64,000 nt of DNA from Flavobacterium xueshanense (GTDB taxonomy: Bacteria > Bacteroidota > Bacteroidia > Flavobacteriales > Flavobacteriaceae): contig NZ_FONQ01000006.1 in assembly GCF_900112975.1 (NCBI RefSeq), positions 62,001 to 126,000 on the forward strand, given 5' to 3'. Position numbers and translations under genes: made by a program. The notes beneath the pieces are model-generated. The model was not told the DNA's origin and searched no databases. It saw only the letters and a program-made list of their open reading frames with translations. This document shows, piece after piece, positions 54,480 to 63,372 of this stretch. The stretch's first letter is position 1, and the number at the start of each line of letters is the position of its first letter.

Positions 54480-56255
54480 ATGGGTTTCGAAATAGACGAA
54501 TATATAGTTGGGAAGTTATTCAGACACTTAAAAAAAAGTAAAAAGATTCATCCCGAAATTATTGCAAGAACTGTAACGCTTAATGACATAAAACCTCGAT
54601 TGACTATTTTGGCTCGTGCTTTGACGGGGAAACCAATCGAAATTTTCCCTGCCGAAAGAGAAGGAGGATATAAAAATGATAATTTTTTTCTTCCTATTTC
54701 TTTTTCCAAATTGTCAACAAAAAAAGAGAACCTTACTTTTTATCTTTTTAGAATTTTATACCTGAGCGTACAACAGCGATTGAATTTGAATTGGACTTTT
54801 GAAGATAAGGACCAACCTTTGGCACTTTCTCAACAAAAAGCATTTGAAACATCAGAAGCTATTTTAGCCATTTTGTTTGAAGAATTTTCTATCGATAAAA
54901 AATTTCATACCGAAACAAAATTGCATTTTATTCAAAAAGAGAACGGGAAAAATGCTCCTGATTTTTCTTGGCTGTATGGCAAATGGATGCAAAATGAAAT
55001 AGAAAAAAACAGTAATTCCACTCTCGAAAATTTCTCTGATAAAACCAAAAAAGCGAATGAAAATCAGGCTTTAACTACTTTAAAAACAAAAGCGGTAGAA
55101 GAAGTGATTACTGTTGAGGTCGATAAAAAACAACAGGAAGATTATGTCCTGCTTCACAATTTCGAAAAAGTGGAAACTGCCGAAGAATTCAATGGAACCT
55201 GGCGTGACTTTGATGGTTCAGACGAATTAGAAGAGCATCAGGAAGCATTGGAAGAGTTGAATATGAAATACACGGTTCGGGTAGATGATACGGCACATTC
55301 CGTTTATCAATCTGATTTTATTGAGAATACTTCCATCTCCGAAAGTGCCGAAATTGATGCTAAAGGATTCCATCTTACGTATAACGAATGGGATTTTAGC
55401 AAGCGTATTTATAAGAAGAATTTCTGTAAAGTATATCCGAAATCACAACAGAAAACGGCTCCTAATTACTACAAAAAGACCATTGCAAAAAATGCTTCAA
55501 CCTTATTGGGTTTGCGTAAAATGCTGACCAATGTCAATAACAGAATGCAACAGCAAAAACGACAGACACAAGGAGACGAATTTGATATTGACGCTATTAC
55601 GGATTTGTATATTGATGTTCATTCGAAACGGACACCTTCGGAAAATATATACATTTCAAATCGGAAAAAAGAGAAGGATTTATCGATTTTAATCCTTTTG
55701 GATATCAGTCTTTCCAGTGATGGATATGCCGCAGGAAATCGTGTGATTGATGTGGAGAAAGAAGTTTCTATTCTTTTTGGAGAAATTTTAAACGAGTTCA
55801 ATATCGATTTTTCCATTGACAGTTTTTACTCCAAAACCCGCAATTTTTCGACCTATTTAACGGTAAAGGATTTTGATGAAAACTGGAACATCGCTAAACA
55901 TAAAATTGGAGCGATGGAACCGAATGGTTATACAAGAATTGGAGCCGCTTTACGTCACGCCGGTGCAAGACTTGATAAAAGAAACACAAAAAATAAATGG
56001 GTCATCCTGATTTCTGACGGAAAACCCAATGATTATGATAAATACGAAGGAAAATACGGCATCAATGATGTGAAACAAGCACTTCGGGAACTCAACAACA
56101 GGAATATTAATTCCTATGCATTGGCTATTGAAGCTCAGGCAAAATATTATCTGCCGCAAATGTTCGGGCAAAATCACTATCAAATTCTAACAACACCAGT
56201 CGAACTATTGCGATCCTTGGTGCAATTGTACGAAAAAATTAAACATCAAAAATAA
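54480..56255 (+). CDS. norD: VWA-domain protein NorD
   Basis: 591 residues. The N-terminal two-thirds is helical and charged. From about 385 a von Willebrand A domain carries the MIDAS start LLDISLSSDG (Asp-x-Ser-x-Ser), TRIGAAL and ISDGKPNDY. NorD partners NorQ as metal-insertion machinery for NorB. Gene order norC-norB-norQ-norD is the canonical one. Confidence 0.92.
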   Translation: MGFEIDEYIVGKLFRHLKKSKKIHPEIIARTVTLNDIKPRLTILARALTGKPIEIFPAEREGGYKNDNFFLPISFSKLSTKKENLTFYLFRILYLSVQQRLNLNWTFEDKDQPLALSQQKAFETSEAILAILFEEFSIDKKFHTETKLHFIQKENGKNAPDFSWLYGKWMQNEIEKNSNSTLENFSDKTKKANENQALTTLKTKAVEEVITVEVDKKQQEDYVLLHNFEKVETAEEFNGTWRDFDGSDELEEHQEALEELNMKYTVRVDDTAHSVYQSDFIENTSISESAEIDAKGFHLTYNEWDFSKRIYKKNFCKVYPKSQQKTAPNYYKKTIAKNASTLLGLRKMLTNVNNRMQQQKRQTQGDEFDIDAITDLYIDVHSKRTPSENIYISNRKKEKDLSILILLDISLSSDGYAAGNRVIDVEKEVSILFGEILNEFNIDFSIDSFYSKTRNFSTYLTVKDFDENWNIAKHKIGAMEPNGYTRIGAALRHAGARLDKRNTKNKWVILISDGKPNDYDKYEGKYGINDVKQALRELNNRNINSYALAIEAQAKYYLPQMFGQNHYQILTTPVELLRSLVQLYEKIKHQK

Positions 56256-56263
56256 ATACTATA

Positions 56264-57229
56264 ATGAACGATATTTCAAATACCACAATACTTCCGGAAG
56301 GACATCCGGTTCAGATTTACTTTCAGGAAAACGACATTATTCAGGCACTTTTAGAAGAATTATCAGCTGTAAATCCTGAGGATGATTTGCAGAAATATAC
56401 TAATATATTCAATCAGCTTCATACCATCGAGAAACGATTTGCCCGTAAAGAAAATCAGCTTTTTCCGTTTTTAGAAAAAAAAGGATGGAACGGTCCTTCT
56501 CAGGGAATGTGGTCCTTTCATGATAATTTAAGAGAGCAATTCCGTTTAATCCAGTACTATCTTAAAATGAATAATCCAGAAAAAATTAGTATCAATACTC
56601 CTTTTCTTGTCAATGGAATCGAGCGATTGATGCAGATGGAAGAAGCGGTTTTGTTTCCAAATGCCTTAGAATTGCTTACTGAAGCCGACTGGATTGAAAT
56701 GCGCAAAGGCGAAGAAGAAATTGGCTGGATGCTGCCAGAAGCTCCTGCTCCTTATCCAAAACAAGAATACATTCACCCAAGTGAAGATTTTACCAAAAGA
56801 GAAATGTCTTTTTCGCTCGAAAATACGGCTCATTACGATGAAGGATATATGACGGTGGAGCAGGTGAATTTACTTTTTAAAACGATGCCGTTAGATTTGA
56901 CTTATGTTGATGAAAACGACAAAGTGATTTTCTATAATCGGGGAGAAGAACGCGTATTTCCAAGAAGTGCCGGTATTATTGGTCGTGAAGTCAAGTTTTG
57001 CCATCCACCAAAAAGTGTAGGAACCGTTCTTAAAATTCTGGATGAATTTAGAAAAGGAACAAAAAACGAATCCTCATTTTGGATTAATTACAAAGAACGT
57101 CTTATTTACATTCGCTATTTCGCGGTAAGGGATGCTGATAAAAACTATAAAGGCGTTATCGAAATGTCACAGGATATTACTGATATCAAGAAAATAGAAG
57201 GCGAAAAACGATTGTTGGACTGGGATTAA
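56264..57229 (+). CDS. DUF438 / hemerythrin-like protein with PAS domain
   Basis: 321 residues. Residues 15-165 form a DUF438/hemerythrin-like helical domain (LPEGHPVQIY, HTIEKRFARKENQLFPFLE, WSFHDNLREQF, MEEAVLFPNAL). Residues 195-315 form a PAS domain (MPLDLTYVDENDKVIFYN, PRSAGIIGREVKFCHPPKSV, IRYFAVRD). Such proteins combine a metal-ligand or haem sensing site with PAS signalling. Within the nor cluster an NO or redox sensing role is likely. No output domain is present. Starts 8 bp after norD. Confidence 0.85.
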   Translation: MNDISNTTILPEGHPVQIYFQENDIIQALLEELSAVNPEDDLQKYTNIFNQLHTIEKRFARKENQLFPFLEKKGWNGPSQGMWSFHDNLREQFRLIQYYLKMNNPEKISINTPFLVNGIERLMQMEEAVLFPNALELLTEADWIEMRKGEEEIGWMLPEAPAPYPKQEYIHPSEDFTKREMSFSLENTAHYDEGYMTVEQVNLLFKTMPLDLTYVDENDKVIFYNRGEERVFPRSAGIIGREVKFCHPPKSVGTVLKILDEFRKGTKNESSFWINYKERLIYIRYFAVRDADKNYKGVIEMSQDITDIKKIEGEKRLLDWD

Positions 57230-57252
57230 ATTATATTTAAATACAGATTAAA

Positions 57253-57834
57253 ATGAACACACACAAAATTGATTACAAAAACATCTACTACCCTCCAGGA
57301 GGTATTTTGATGTGGATTATTATTTTTCTGGAACTCCTTACCTTCGGGATGGCACTTGTGGTATTTGTTTATTATGGAAAAGAGCAACCTGAATTGTTTC
57401 ATCAGTCACGGTTGCAACTCAACAGTACTTTAGGAGCAATTAATACTGTTTTTTTGTTGACAAGTGGTTTTTTTATGGCCAATGCTGTACATGAGTTTAA
57501 AGAGAATAACTTAAAAAAATCCTCTTTATATTTTAAATTAACCATGCTTGGCGGACTATTATTTTTAATACTAAAAAGCGTTGAATATTACCATAAAATT
57601 GAAGCTGGTATTACACCGGAAACCAACGTTTTTTATACTTTTTATTGGTTGCTAACCGCTTTTCATCTTATTCATGTAATTATGGGTTTGGTTATTTTAA
57701 TCTGGACCAACTATGGAATGATGAAAAAAAAATCGGATACAGGAGTTGAAGACATCGAGGCTTGCGCCGCTTTCTGGCACATGTGCGATTTAATCTGGCT
57801 TCTTTTGTTTCCTGTTCTCTACTTAATTTTTTAG
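57253..57834 (+). CDS. norE: Cytochrome c oxidase subunit III-like protein (NorE)
   Basis: 193 residues with five membrane helices. It matches the COX3/NorE family (IIFLELLTFGMALVVFVYYG, LLTAFHLIHVIMGLVIL, CAAFWHMCDLIWLLLFPVLYL). NorE is an accessory membrane protein that enhances NO reductase activity. It sits between the DUF438-PAS and NorF-like genes and ends 3 bp before the next start. Confidence 0.88.
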   Translation: MNTHKIDYKNIYYPPGGILMWIIIFLELLTFGMALVVFVYYGKEQPELFHQSRLQLNSTLGAINTVFLLTSGFFMANAVHEFKENNLKKSSLYFKLTMLGGLLFLILKSVEYYHKIEAGITPETNVFYTFYWLLTAFHLIHVIMGLVILIWTNYGMMKKKSDTGVEDIEACAAFWHMCDLIWLLLFPVLYLIF

Positions 57835-57837
57835 AAA

Positions 57838-58074
57838 ATGAAAAAAACACTTTTTATCACGTATGGGTTATTGATCGTATTGACGGCTTCGACCGCTTTG
57901 ATTTCGAATTCAATGTCTGTTTCTCGCCTTACTATTATTTTAATTATAGGCTTATCAGCAGTGAAATTTCTCTTGATTTCTTTCAAATTCATGGAACTTA
58001 AAAAGGCAAATGCTTTTTGGAAAGTGAGTTTAATTTCAGTTTTAGGATTAATTGTTTTAGGTATTATTTTGTAG
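57838..58074 (+). CDS. Cytochrome c oxidase subunit IV-like protein (NorF-like)
   Basis: 78 residues with three short membrane helices (about 5-20, 27-45, 58-76). The small size, FKFMELKKANAFWK loop and place directly after norE fit the COX4/NorF family of accessory subunits. It is the last gene of the nor operon; a new promoter with an FNR-like box follows for nirK. Confidence 0.8.
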   Translation: MKKTLFITYGLLIVLTASTALISNSMSVSRLTIILIIGLSAVKFLLISFKFMELKKANAFWKVSLISVLGLIVLGIIL

Positions 58075-58102
58075 AAACAATTCTTAAATAAAAGTTAAAT
58101 AC

Positions 58103-58116
58103 ATGACAAATGTCAT
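58103..58116 (+). promoter_or_regulatory. FNR/DNR-like box upstream of nirK
   Basis: ATGAC-AAAT-GTCAT is a perfect palindrome with the spacing of FNR/DNR-family sites. A -7-like TATCTTTT follows at 58132-58139. The centre is roughly 36-41 bases before the expected start. The ATG of nirK is at 58185. Confidence 0.6.
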
Positions 58117-58184
58117 AATAAAGGATAAAGTTATCTTTTATTTTTACACTATAAAATCACGATTAATTTAACACCTAAATTATT

Positions 58185-59675
58185 ATGGAAATTACATTTA
58201 ATTTCAACAAACAGAGTAGGGTATTGGCCATTGCTTTTTTTGTAGCCCTTGGTCTGTATTCTTGTTCTAAAAATGAGGAAAAAGACTCAAAATATTATGA
58301 AAGTATTACGATAGATGGTCAAAAGACAGCAGAACTGACGGCACCTCCTTTTGTTCCTAAACCAGTGGGCGATCGTTCCGCTACGAAATTGGTTGTGAAC
58401 ATGGAAATTAAAGAACAAGAGGGCGAAATGGTAGATGGTGTTAAATATACCTATTGGACGTTTGGAGGATCAGTTCCTGGAAGTTTTATAAGAACTCGAG
58501 TTGGTGATGAGGTAGAATTTCATTTGAAAAATCACCCCGATAATAAAATGCCACATAATATAGATTTACATGCGGTAACTGGACCAGGTGGAGGAGCAAC
58601 ATCTTCATTAGTGGCACCGGGACATGAAAAAGTATTCAATTTCAAAACGTTGAATCCTGGCTTGTATGTTTATCATTGTGCCACAGCTCCCGTGGGAATG
58701 CACATTGCAAACGGTATGTATGGTTTGATTTTAGTAGAACCTGAAGGTGGTTTGCCTCCAGTTGACAAAGAATACTACATCATGCAAGGCGATTTTTATA
58801 CCAAAGGAAATTATGGAGAACAAGGCTCTCAACCATTTGATATGAATAAAGCGATTAAAGAACAACCTGATTACGTAGTGTTTAATGGAAAAGTAGGGGC
58901 ATTAACAGGAGATAAAGCCTTAACAGCCAAAAAAGGGGAAACAGTACGTATTTATATGGGTAACGGTGGACCGAACTTAGTCTCTTCGTTTCATGCAATT
59001 GGTGAAATATTTGACAAAGTTCATGTAGAAGGTGGGGATTTGATTAACAAAAATGTCCAAACAACTTTGATACCAGCCGGTGGCGCTGCAATAGTTGAAT
59101 TTAAAGTGGAGGTTCCCGGTACATTTATTCTGGTAGATCACTCTATTTTTAGAGCTTTCAACAAAGGGGCATTAGGAATGTTAAAAGTAGAAGGAGATGA
59201 TACTAAAAACGTCTACTCCGGAACTACTCAAGAAGGAATTTATTTACCGGAGGGTGGTACGATACAAAATATGCCTAAAGTAAAAGGGGTAACTAAAAGC
59301 GTTGCGGTAAAAACTGTAGCTGAACATGTTAAAGCAGGGAAACAACTTTACGGAAGAACCTGTCTCGCCTGTCACCAATCAGAAGGGCAAGGAATTCCTA
59401 ACGCATTTCCTCCATTAGCCAAATCAGATTTCTTAAACGCTAATTCTGATAGAGCAATAAATGCTGTCTTGCACGGATTGAGCGGAGAAGTTACTGTAAA
59501 TGGTAAAAAATTCAATAATGTTATGACCAGTCAAAATTTGACCGACGATGAAGTAGCCAGTGTGTTGACTTATGTCTATGATAGCTGGGGAAATAATAAA
59601 ACGGTTGTAACGCCGGCAATGGTTAAAAAATTGAGAGGAAAAGTGGCGCCAAAAGTAAAAGATATTCATGAATAA
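58185..59675 (+). CDS. nirK: Copper nitrite reductase with C-terminal cytochrome c domain
   Basis: 496 residues. Lipoprotein signal (LGLYSC, Cys27). Two cupredoxin domains carry type 1 ligands His124, Cys165, His173 and Met178, type 2 ligands His129 and His164, and catalytic Asp127 in [20 protein letters not shown] adds the second-domain catalytic His. A linker leads to a cytochrome c domain with CLACH (393-397). It reduces nitrite to NO in the periplasm, and the fused haem can supply the electron. First gene after the nor operon, with its own FNR-like site. Confidence 0.95.
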   Translation: MEITFNFNKQSRVLAIAFFVALGLYSCSKNEEKDSKYYESITIDGQKTAELTAPPFVPKPVGDRSATKLVVNMEIKEQEGEMVDGVKYTYWTFGGSVPGSFIRTRVGDEVEFHLKNHPDNKMPHNIDLHAVTGPGGGATSSLVAPGHEKVFNFKTLNPGLYVYHCATAPVGMHIANGMYGLILVEPEGGLPPVDKEYYIMQGDFYTKGNYGEQGSQPFDMNKAIKEQPDYVVFNGKVGALTGDKALTAKKGETVRIYMGNGGPNLVSSFHAIGEIFDKVHVEGGDLINKNVQTTLIPAGGAAIVEFKVEVPGTFILVDHSIFRAFNKGALGMLKVEGDDTKNVYSGTTQEGIYLPEGGTIQNMPKVKGVTKSVAVKTVAEHVKAGKQLYGRTCLACHQSEGQGIPNAFPPLAKSDFLNANSDRAINAVLHGLSGEVTVNGKKFNNVMTSQNLTDDEVASVLTYVYDSWGNNKTVVTPAMVKKLRGKVAPKVKDIHE

Positions 59676-59726
59676 AAATGGGATTTAATCCAAATTGAAA
59701 TAAGTATTTAATTTAATTATAATAAT

Positions 59727-60104
59727 ATGAAAAAGTATATTTTATGCATCGGAATGATGGGACTGGCTTTACAAGGATACAGTCAAAGCGCTGCAAATGG
59801 AAAAGGAATTTATGCGAAAACGTGTATCGCTTGTCACCAAGCTGCCGGGCAAGGAATTCCGGGTGCTTTCCCCCCTTTAGCGAAATCAGATTACTTAAAT
59901 AAAGATGTGAATCGCGCCATAAAAGGAGTCGTAAAAGGATTAAAGGGACCGATTACTGTAAATGGTAAAAAATTTAATAGTGCCATGCCCGCACAAGCAT
60001 TAAGCGATCAACAGATAGCAGATGCAATGACTTATGTTTACGCCAGTTGGGGAAATAATAAAACCAAGGTTACACCAGCAATGGTAAAAGCCCAAAGAAA
60101 ATAA
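59727..60104 (+). CDS. Cytochrome c, paralogue of the NirK C-terminal domain
   Basis: 125 residues: signal peptide (MKKYILCIGMMGLALQGYS) and one cytochrome c domain with CIACH near residue 37. Its sequence runs parallel to the NirK C-terminal domain (e.g. [44 protein letters not shown]), implying a tandem duplication. It is likely an electron donor to NirK or NorC. Confidence 0.92.
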   Translation: MKKYILCIGMMGLALQGYSQSAANGKGIYAKTCIACHQAAGQGIPGAFPPLAKSDYLNKDVNRAIKGVVKGLKGPITVNGKKFNSAMPAQALSDQQIADAMTYVYASWGNNKTKVTPAMVKAQRK

Positions 60105-60130
60105 TTCGTACAACTTAAAAGAAATTAGCC

Positions 60131-60904
60131 ATGTTAAATATGAAAAAATTTTTGCCACTATTTTTGTTTCTTATTACAGCATCGCTATGGTCTCAAGTTG
60201 TTAAAATGGCTTCTATTGAAAGAGGGACTTTTGTCCCTCTTTATGGAGCTACAAGTAAAAAGCCAGTGCAAGTTGAAGCTTTTAGCCTTGACATTTATCC
60301 GGTGACCAATGCCCAGTTTTTGGAATTTTTAAAGAAATATCCAGAAAACAGCCGCTCAAGAATGAAAGGTATTTTTGCCGATAAAAGTTATTTGTCGCAT
60401 TGGGAAAGTGATTTTAATTATGGCTCTGCCAATTTAAGTACTGCTCCGGTAACGAATATTTCTTGGTTTACAGCCAAAAAATATTGTGAGTGTCAAGGAA
60501 AACGATTACCGACTATGGATGAATGGGAATATGTTGCCATGGCCGATGAGAAACGAATTGACGCACGTACCAAAGAAAACTTTAATAATTACATTTTGTC
60601 TTGGTATGAAAAGCCAAAAACCTATGCAAATCCTGTAGGTCGTACTTTCAAAAATTATTGGGGCGTTTATGATATGCATGGATTAGTTTGGGAGTGGACA
60701 GCCGATTTCAACAGTGTTTTTCTTTCTGGGGAATCCAGAAAAGATAAGGATACGGACCGGAATCTATTTTGCGGAAGCGGTTCTGTCAACGCAACAGATT
60801 TAATGAATTATGCTGCTTTTATGCGTTATGCTTTCAGAGGAAGTCTTAAAGCACGATTTACTACTAAAAACCTCGGTTTTCGATGTGCGAAAGATAAAAA
60901 GTAG
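60131..60904 (+). CDS. nirV: NirV-like formylglycine-generating-enzyme-family protein
   Basis: 257 residues with a signal peptide. SUMF1/FGE-type domain: RGTFVPLYG, FSLDIYPVTNAQFLEFL, PVTNISWFTAKKYCEC, RLPTMDEWEYVA, WEWTADFNS and the late RYAFRGSLKARF...LGFRCA. NirV proteins accompany nirK and are presumed to help its maturation; the chemistry is unknown. The ATG at 60140 (MKKFLPLF) is an equally good start. Confidence 0.88.
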   Translation: MLNMKKFLPLFLFLITASLWSQVVKMASIERGTFVPLYGATSKKPVQVEAFSLDIYPVTNAQFLEFLKKYPENSRSRMKGIFADKSYLSHWESDFNYGSANLSTAPVTNISWFTAKKYCECQGKRLPTMDEWEYVAMADEKRIDARTKENFNNYILSWYEKPKTYANPVGRTFKNYWGVYDMHGLVWEWTADFNSVFLSGESRKDKDTDRNLFCGSGSVNATDLMNYAAFMRYAFRGSLKARFTTKNLGFRCAKDKK

Positions 60905-60922
60905 CGCTCAATATCAACTTAA

Positions 60923-61603
60923 ATGACAACAGAAATGAAATCAAATAGTCATAACCCCAGCTTATCAGAACAGGCAAATCTTTCAAAAATGAAAATTAAA
61001 AAAAATACTTGTAAAACGCTTTTTTTAGGATTGGTTTTAATTCTTTTATCACTTCAATCCTGTGTAAATAAATCAAAAGTAGAAACAATAGACAAACCTA
61101 TTTCGGATTTATCCATTTATAATCTTCCTTCAAAATGGACCAATGAAGAAGGTGAAAATCTAGAAATGAAAGATTTGAAAGGAAAAGTGCTGGTTATGGT
61201 AATGATTTACACTTCTTGTAAGTCTGCTTGCCCAAGATTAGTGGCTGACATGCGTAACATTGAACAAAGATTGCCGAATAACCTAAAGGATAATGTGACA
61301 TTGGTTTTAGTGAGTATCGATCCAGCTGTAGATACGCCCAAACGTTTGAAAGCATTTGCCATTGAAAATAAAATGGACGGCCCACAATGGGTTTTCTTAC
61401 GCTCATCAGAAGAAAACACAAGAGAATTTGCAGCAGTTTTAGCTGTGAATTATAAAAAAGTAGCACCATTGGAATTCTCCCATTCCAATATCATAACTGT
61501 ATTTAATGCTGACGGGGAATTAGCCTATCAACAAGAAGGTTTAGGTGTCAATTCAGACCAAACCATTCAAAAGATTACTGAGGAAGCTCAAAAAATAAAT
61601 TAA
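60923..61603 (+). CDS. SCO-family copper/thiol protein
   Basis: 226 residues as the long frame; an ATG at 60989 (MKIKKN) gives a more typical lipoprotein start with lipobox SLQSC. Thioredoxin-like SCO fold with CxxxC (SCKSACPRL), then VSIDPAVDTPKRL and His in EFSHSN. SCO proteins deliver copper to CuA/CuB centres. Here delivery to NirK is the likely job. It is flanked by nirV and the porin with 2-18 bp spacing, so they form one operon. Confidence 0.88.
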   Translation: MTTEMKSNSHNPSLSEQANLSKMKIKKNTCKTLFLGLVLILLSLQSCVNKSKVETIDKPISDLSIYNLPSKWTNEEGENLEMKDLKGKVLVMVMIYTSCKSACPRLVADMRNIEQRLPNNLKDNVTLVLVSIDPAVDTPKRLKAFAIENKMDGPQWVFLRSSEENTREFAAVLAVNYKKVAPLEFSHSNIITVFNADGELAYQQEGLGVNSDQTIQKITEEAQKIN

Positions 61604-61605
61604 AC

Positions 61606-62868
61606 ATGAAACTATTTAAAATAATTGGTTTGTCATTTTTAGGAATGGTAAGCATGGGAACTTATGCCCAAGAGTTGGATGTAAATCTGCAACTGAGACC
61701 GCGTTATGAATACCGAAACGGTTTTAAAAGCATGATGCCAAACGGTGAAAATGCAACGTCATTTGTATCGCAACGTTCCCGATTAAATTTTAATTACAAG
61801 CAAGAAAAATTAAAAGCCAAATTGACTTTTCAGAATATTCGTACCTGGGGTGATGTGGCAACAACAACACTGGTTGATAAAAACGGAATTGCTTTATTTG
61901 AAGCTTGGGCGCAATATGATTTTGATACCAAATGGAGTGCACGTTTAGGCCGCCAAGTGATTTCGTATGACAATCAGCGTATTTTTGGAGAAATCGATTG
62001 GGCGCAACAAGGACAAAGTCATGATGCTGCTGTAATTACGTTTCATCCTAAGAATCATCAATTGGATTTAGGTTTTGCTTTGAATGCCAATGCAGAAAAT
62101 TTATTGGAGCCGAAAATCGCTTACACGACGAACTACAAAAACTTGCAATATGCATGGTATCATACCCAGTTTAGCAAATTAAATTTGAGTTTGCTGCTGT
62201 TAAATACCGGATATGAATTTGAAAAATCCATTGGCAATTTAGAAATAGTTTACAAACAAACGTTTGGCACTTACTTTTCTTTTAAGGAAAAAAAATGGGA
62301 TACTAATTTTGGGGCTTACGGACAAACTGGAAAAAGCGCCGATAAAAAGGTGAACGCCTGGTATGCAGGAGCGTTCCTTGGTTATGCGGTCACCAATACA
62401 TTCAAAGCGGGATTAGGATATGAATATCTTTCGGGTAAAAACCAAAACGATAACAGTTCCGACATAAAATCGTTTAACCCAATTTTTGGAACCAATCATG
62501 GTTTTAATGGTTTCATGGATTATTTTTATGTAGGAAATCATCAAAATAGTGTGGGATTGCAAGATGCCTATTTAAAGTTAAACTACACGTCTAATAACTG
62601 GCAGTTTACGTTGATGCCACATGTTTTTAGTGCGCCGAATTCTGTTTTGGATGCTACCAATAATGAGATGGACAGCTATTTAGGAACAGAACTCGATTTT
62701 ACTGCCAGTTACACGATTCAGAAAGATATTGTTGCTTCAATGGGATATTCTCAAATGTTTGGTTCTGGAACTTTAGAAAGATTAAAAAATGTTACTGATG
62801 CTGGAAATACCAATAATTGGGCTTGGGTAATGGTCTCATTTAGTCCTAGATTATTTAGTTTAAAATAG
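61606..62868 (+). CDS. Outer-membrane porin (alginate-export-like beta barrel)
   Basis: 420 residues with signal peptide (ending TYAQ). Alternating hydrophobic strands, with LQLRPRYEYRNGF and FVSQRSRLNFNYK at the start and VSFSPRLFSLK-like end, match the alginate-export / OprD-like barrel family. It is the last gene in the nirK operon, 2 bp after the SCO gene, and may admit nitrite or copper. The substrate is inferred from location only. Confidence 0.8.
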   Translation: MKLFKIIGLSFLGMVSMGTYAQELDVNLQLRPRYEYRNGFKSMMPNGENATSFVSQRSRLNFNYKQEKLKAKLTFQNIRTWGDVATTTLVDKNGIALFEAWAQYDFDTKWSARLGRQVISYDNQRIFGEIDWAQQGQSHDAAVITFHPKNHQLDLGFALNANAENLLEPKIAYTTNYKNLQYAWYHTQFSKLNLSLLLLNTGYEFEKSIGNLEIVYKQTFGTYFSFKEKKWDTNFGAYGQTGKSADKKVNAWYAGAFLGYAVTNTFKAGLGYEYLSGKNQNDNSSDIKSFNPIFGTNHGFNGFMDYFYVGNHQNSVGLQDAYLKLNYTSNNWQFTLMPHVFSAPNSVLDATNNEMDSYLGTELDFTASYTIQKDIVASMGYSQMFGSGTLERLKNVTDAGNTNNWAWVMVSFSPRLFSLK

Positions 62869-62947
62869 ATTGGGTTTAGGTATTCGATGATTAAATTCTG
62901 TGTTGGTTACACAGATGAGTTTGGAAGTACGTTATTAGTTCGAAATG

Positions 62948-62980
62948 AGGCTGTGCTGATTAGTACAGCCTTTATTTTTT
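62948..62980 (+). terminator. Rho-independent terminator of the nirK operon
   Basis: AGGCTGT (62948-62954) pairs with ACAGCCT (62965-62971), followed by a T-rich run. Confidence 0.85.
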
Positions 62981-63372
62981 TAAAATGAGATAAAGTCCAA
63001 AATAATATAGATAATACAAGATGAAAAATCATTTTTGAACCGTATTCTTAAATTTAGATGAAAACACAAAATATGTTTTCAGTTCAAGATGCGTTTTCGA
63101 TACTAAATATTGTCGACCAAAATTTAAAGAAGTAGAATGTACATTGCTTCAGGCCCGAAATTACATTTTGTCAAATGCGCTTTCTTTAGCTATTACTATG
63201 CTGACATCCAGACAATCAGTTATAAACGGTTTTGCTTTTCGTTTGCACGTGATGCTTTGGAATATAAAATTATCGGGGAACTTTAAGCAGAGTATATTTG
63301 ACATGAATTGTAAACTAAAAATCTACCCTGATAAGTATAGATTTCTTGAAAACAATATTATAAGCTTGAACG
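62981..63372. other. Gap, possibly decayed coding DNA
   Basis: Short frames only. At 63137-63310 one plus-strand frame reads MYIASGPKLHFVKCAFFSYYY and continues to a stop; no family is recognised. It may be a degenerate transposase or other relic, or non-coding. Confidence 0.25.
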
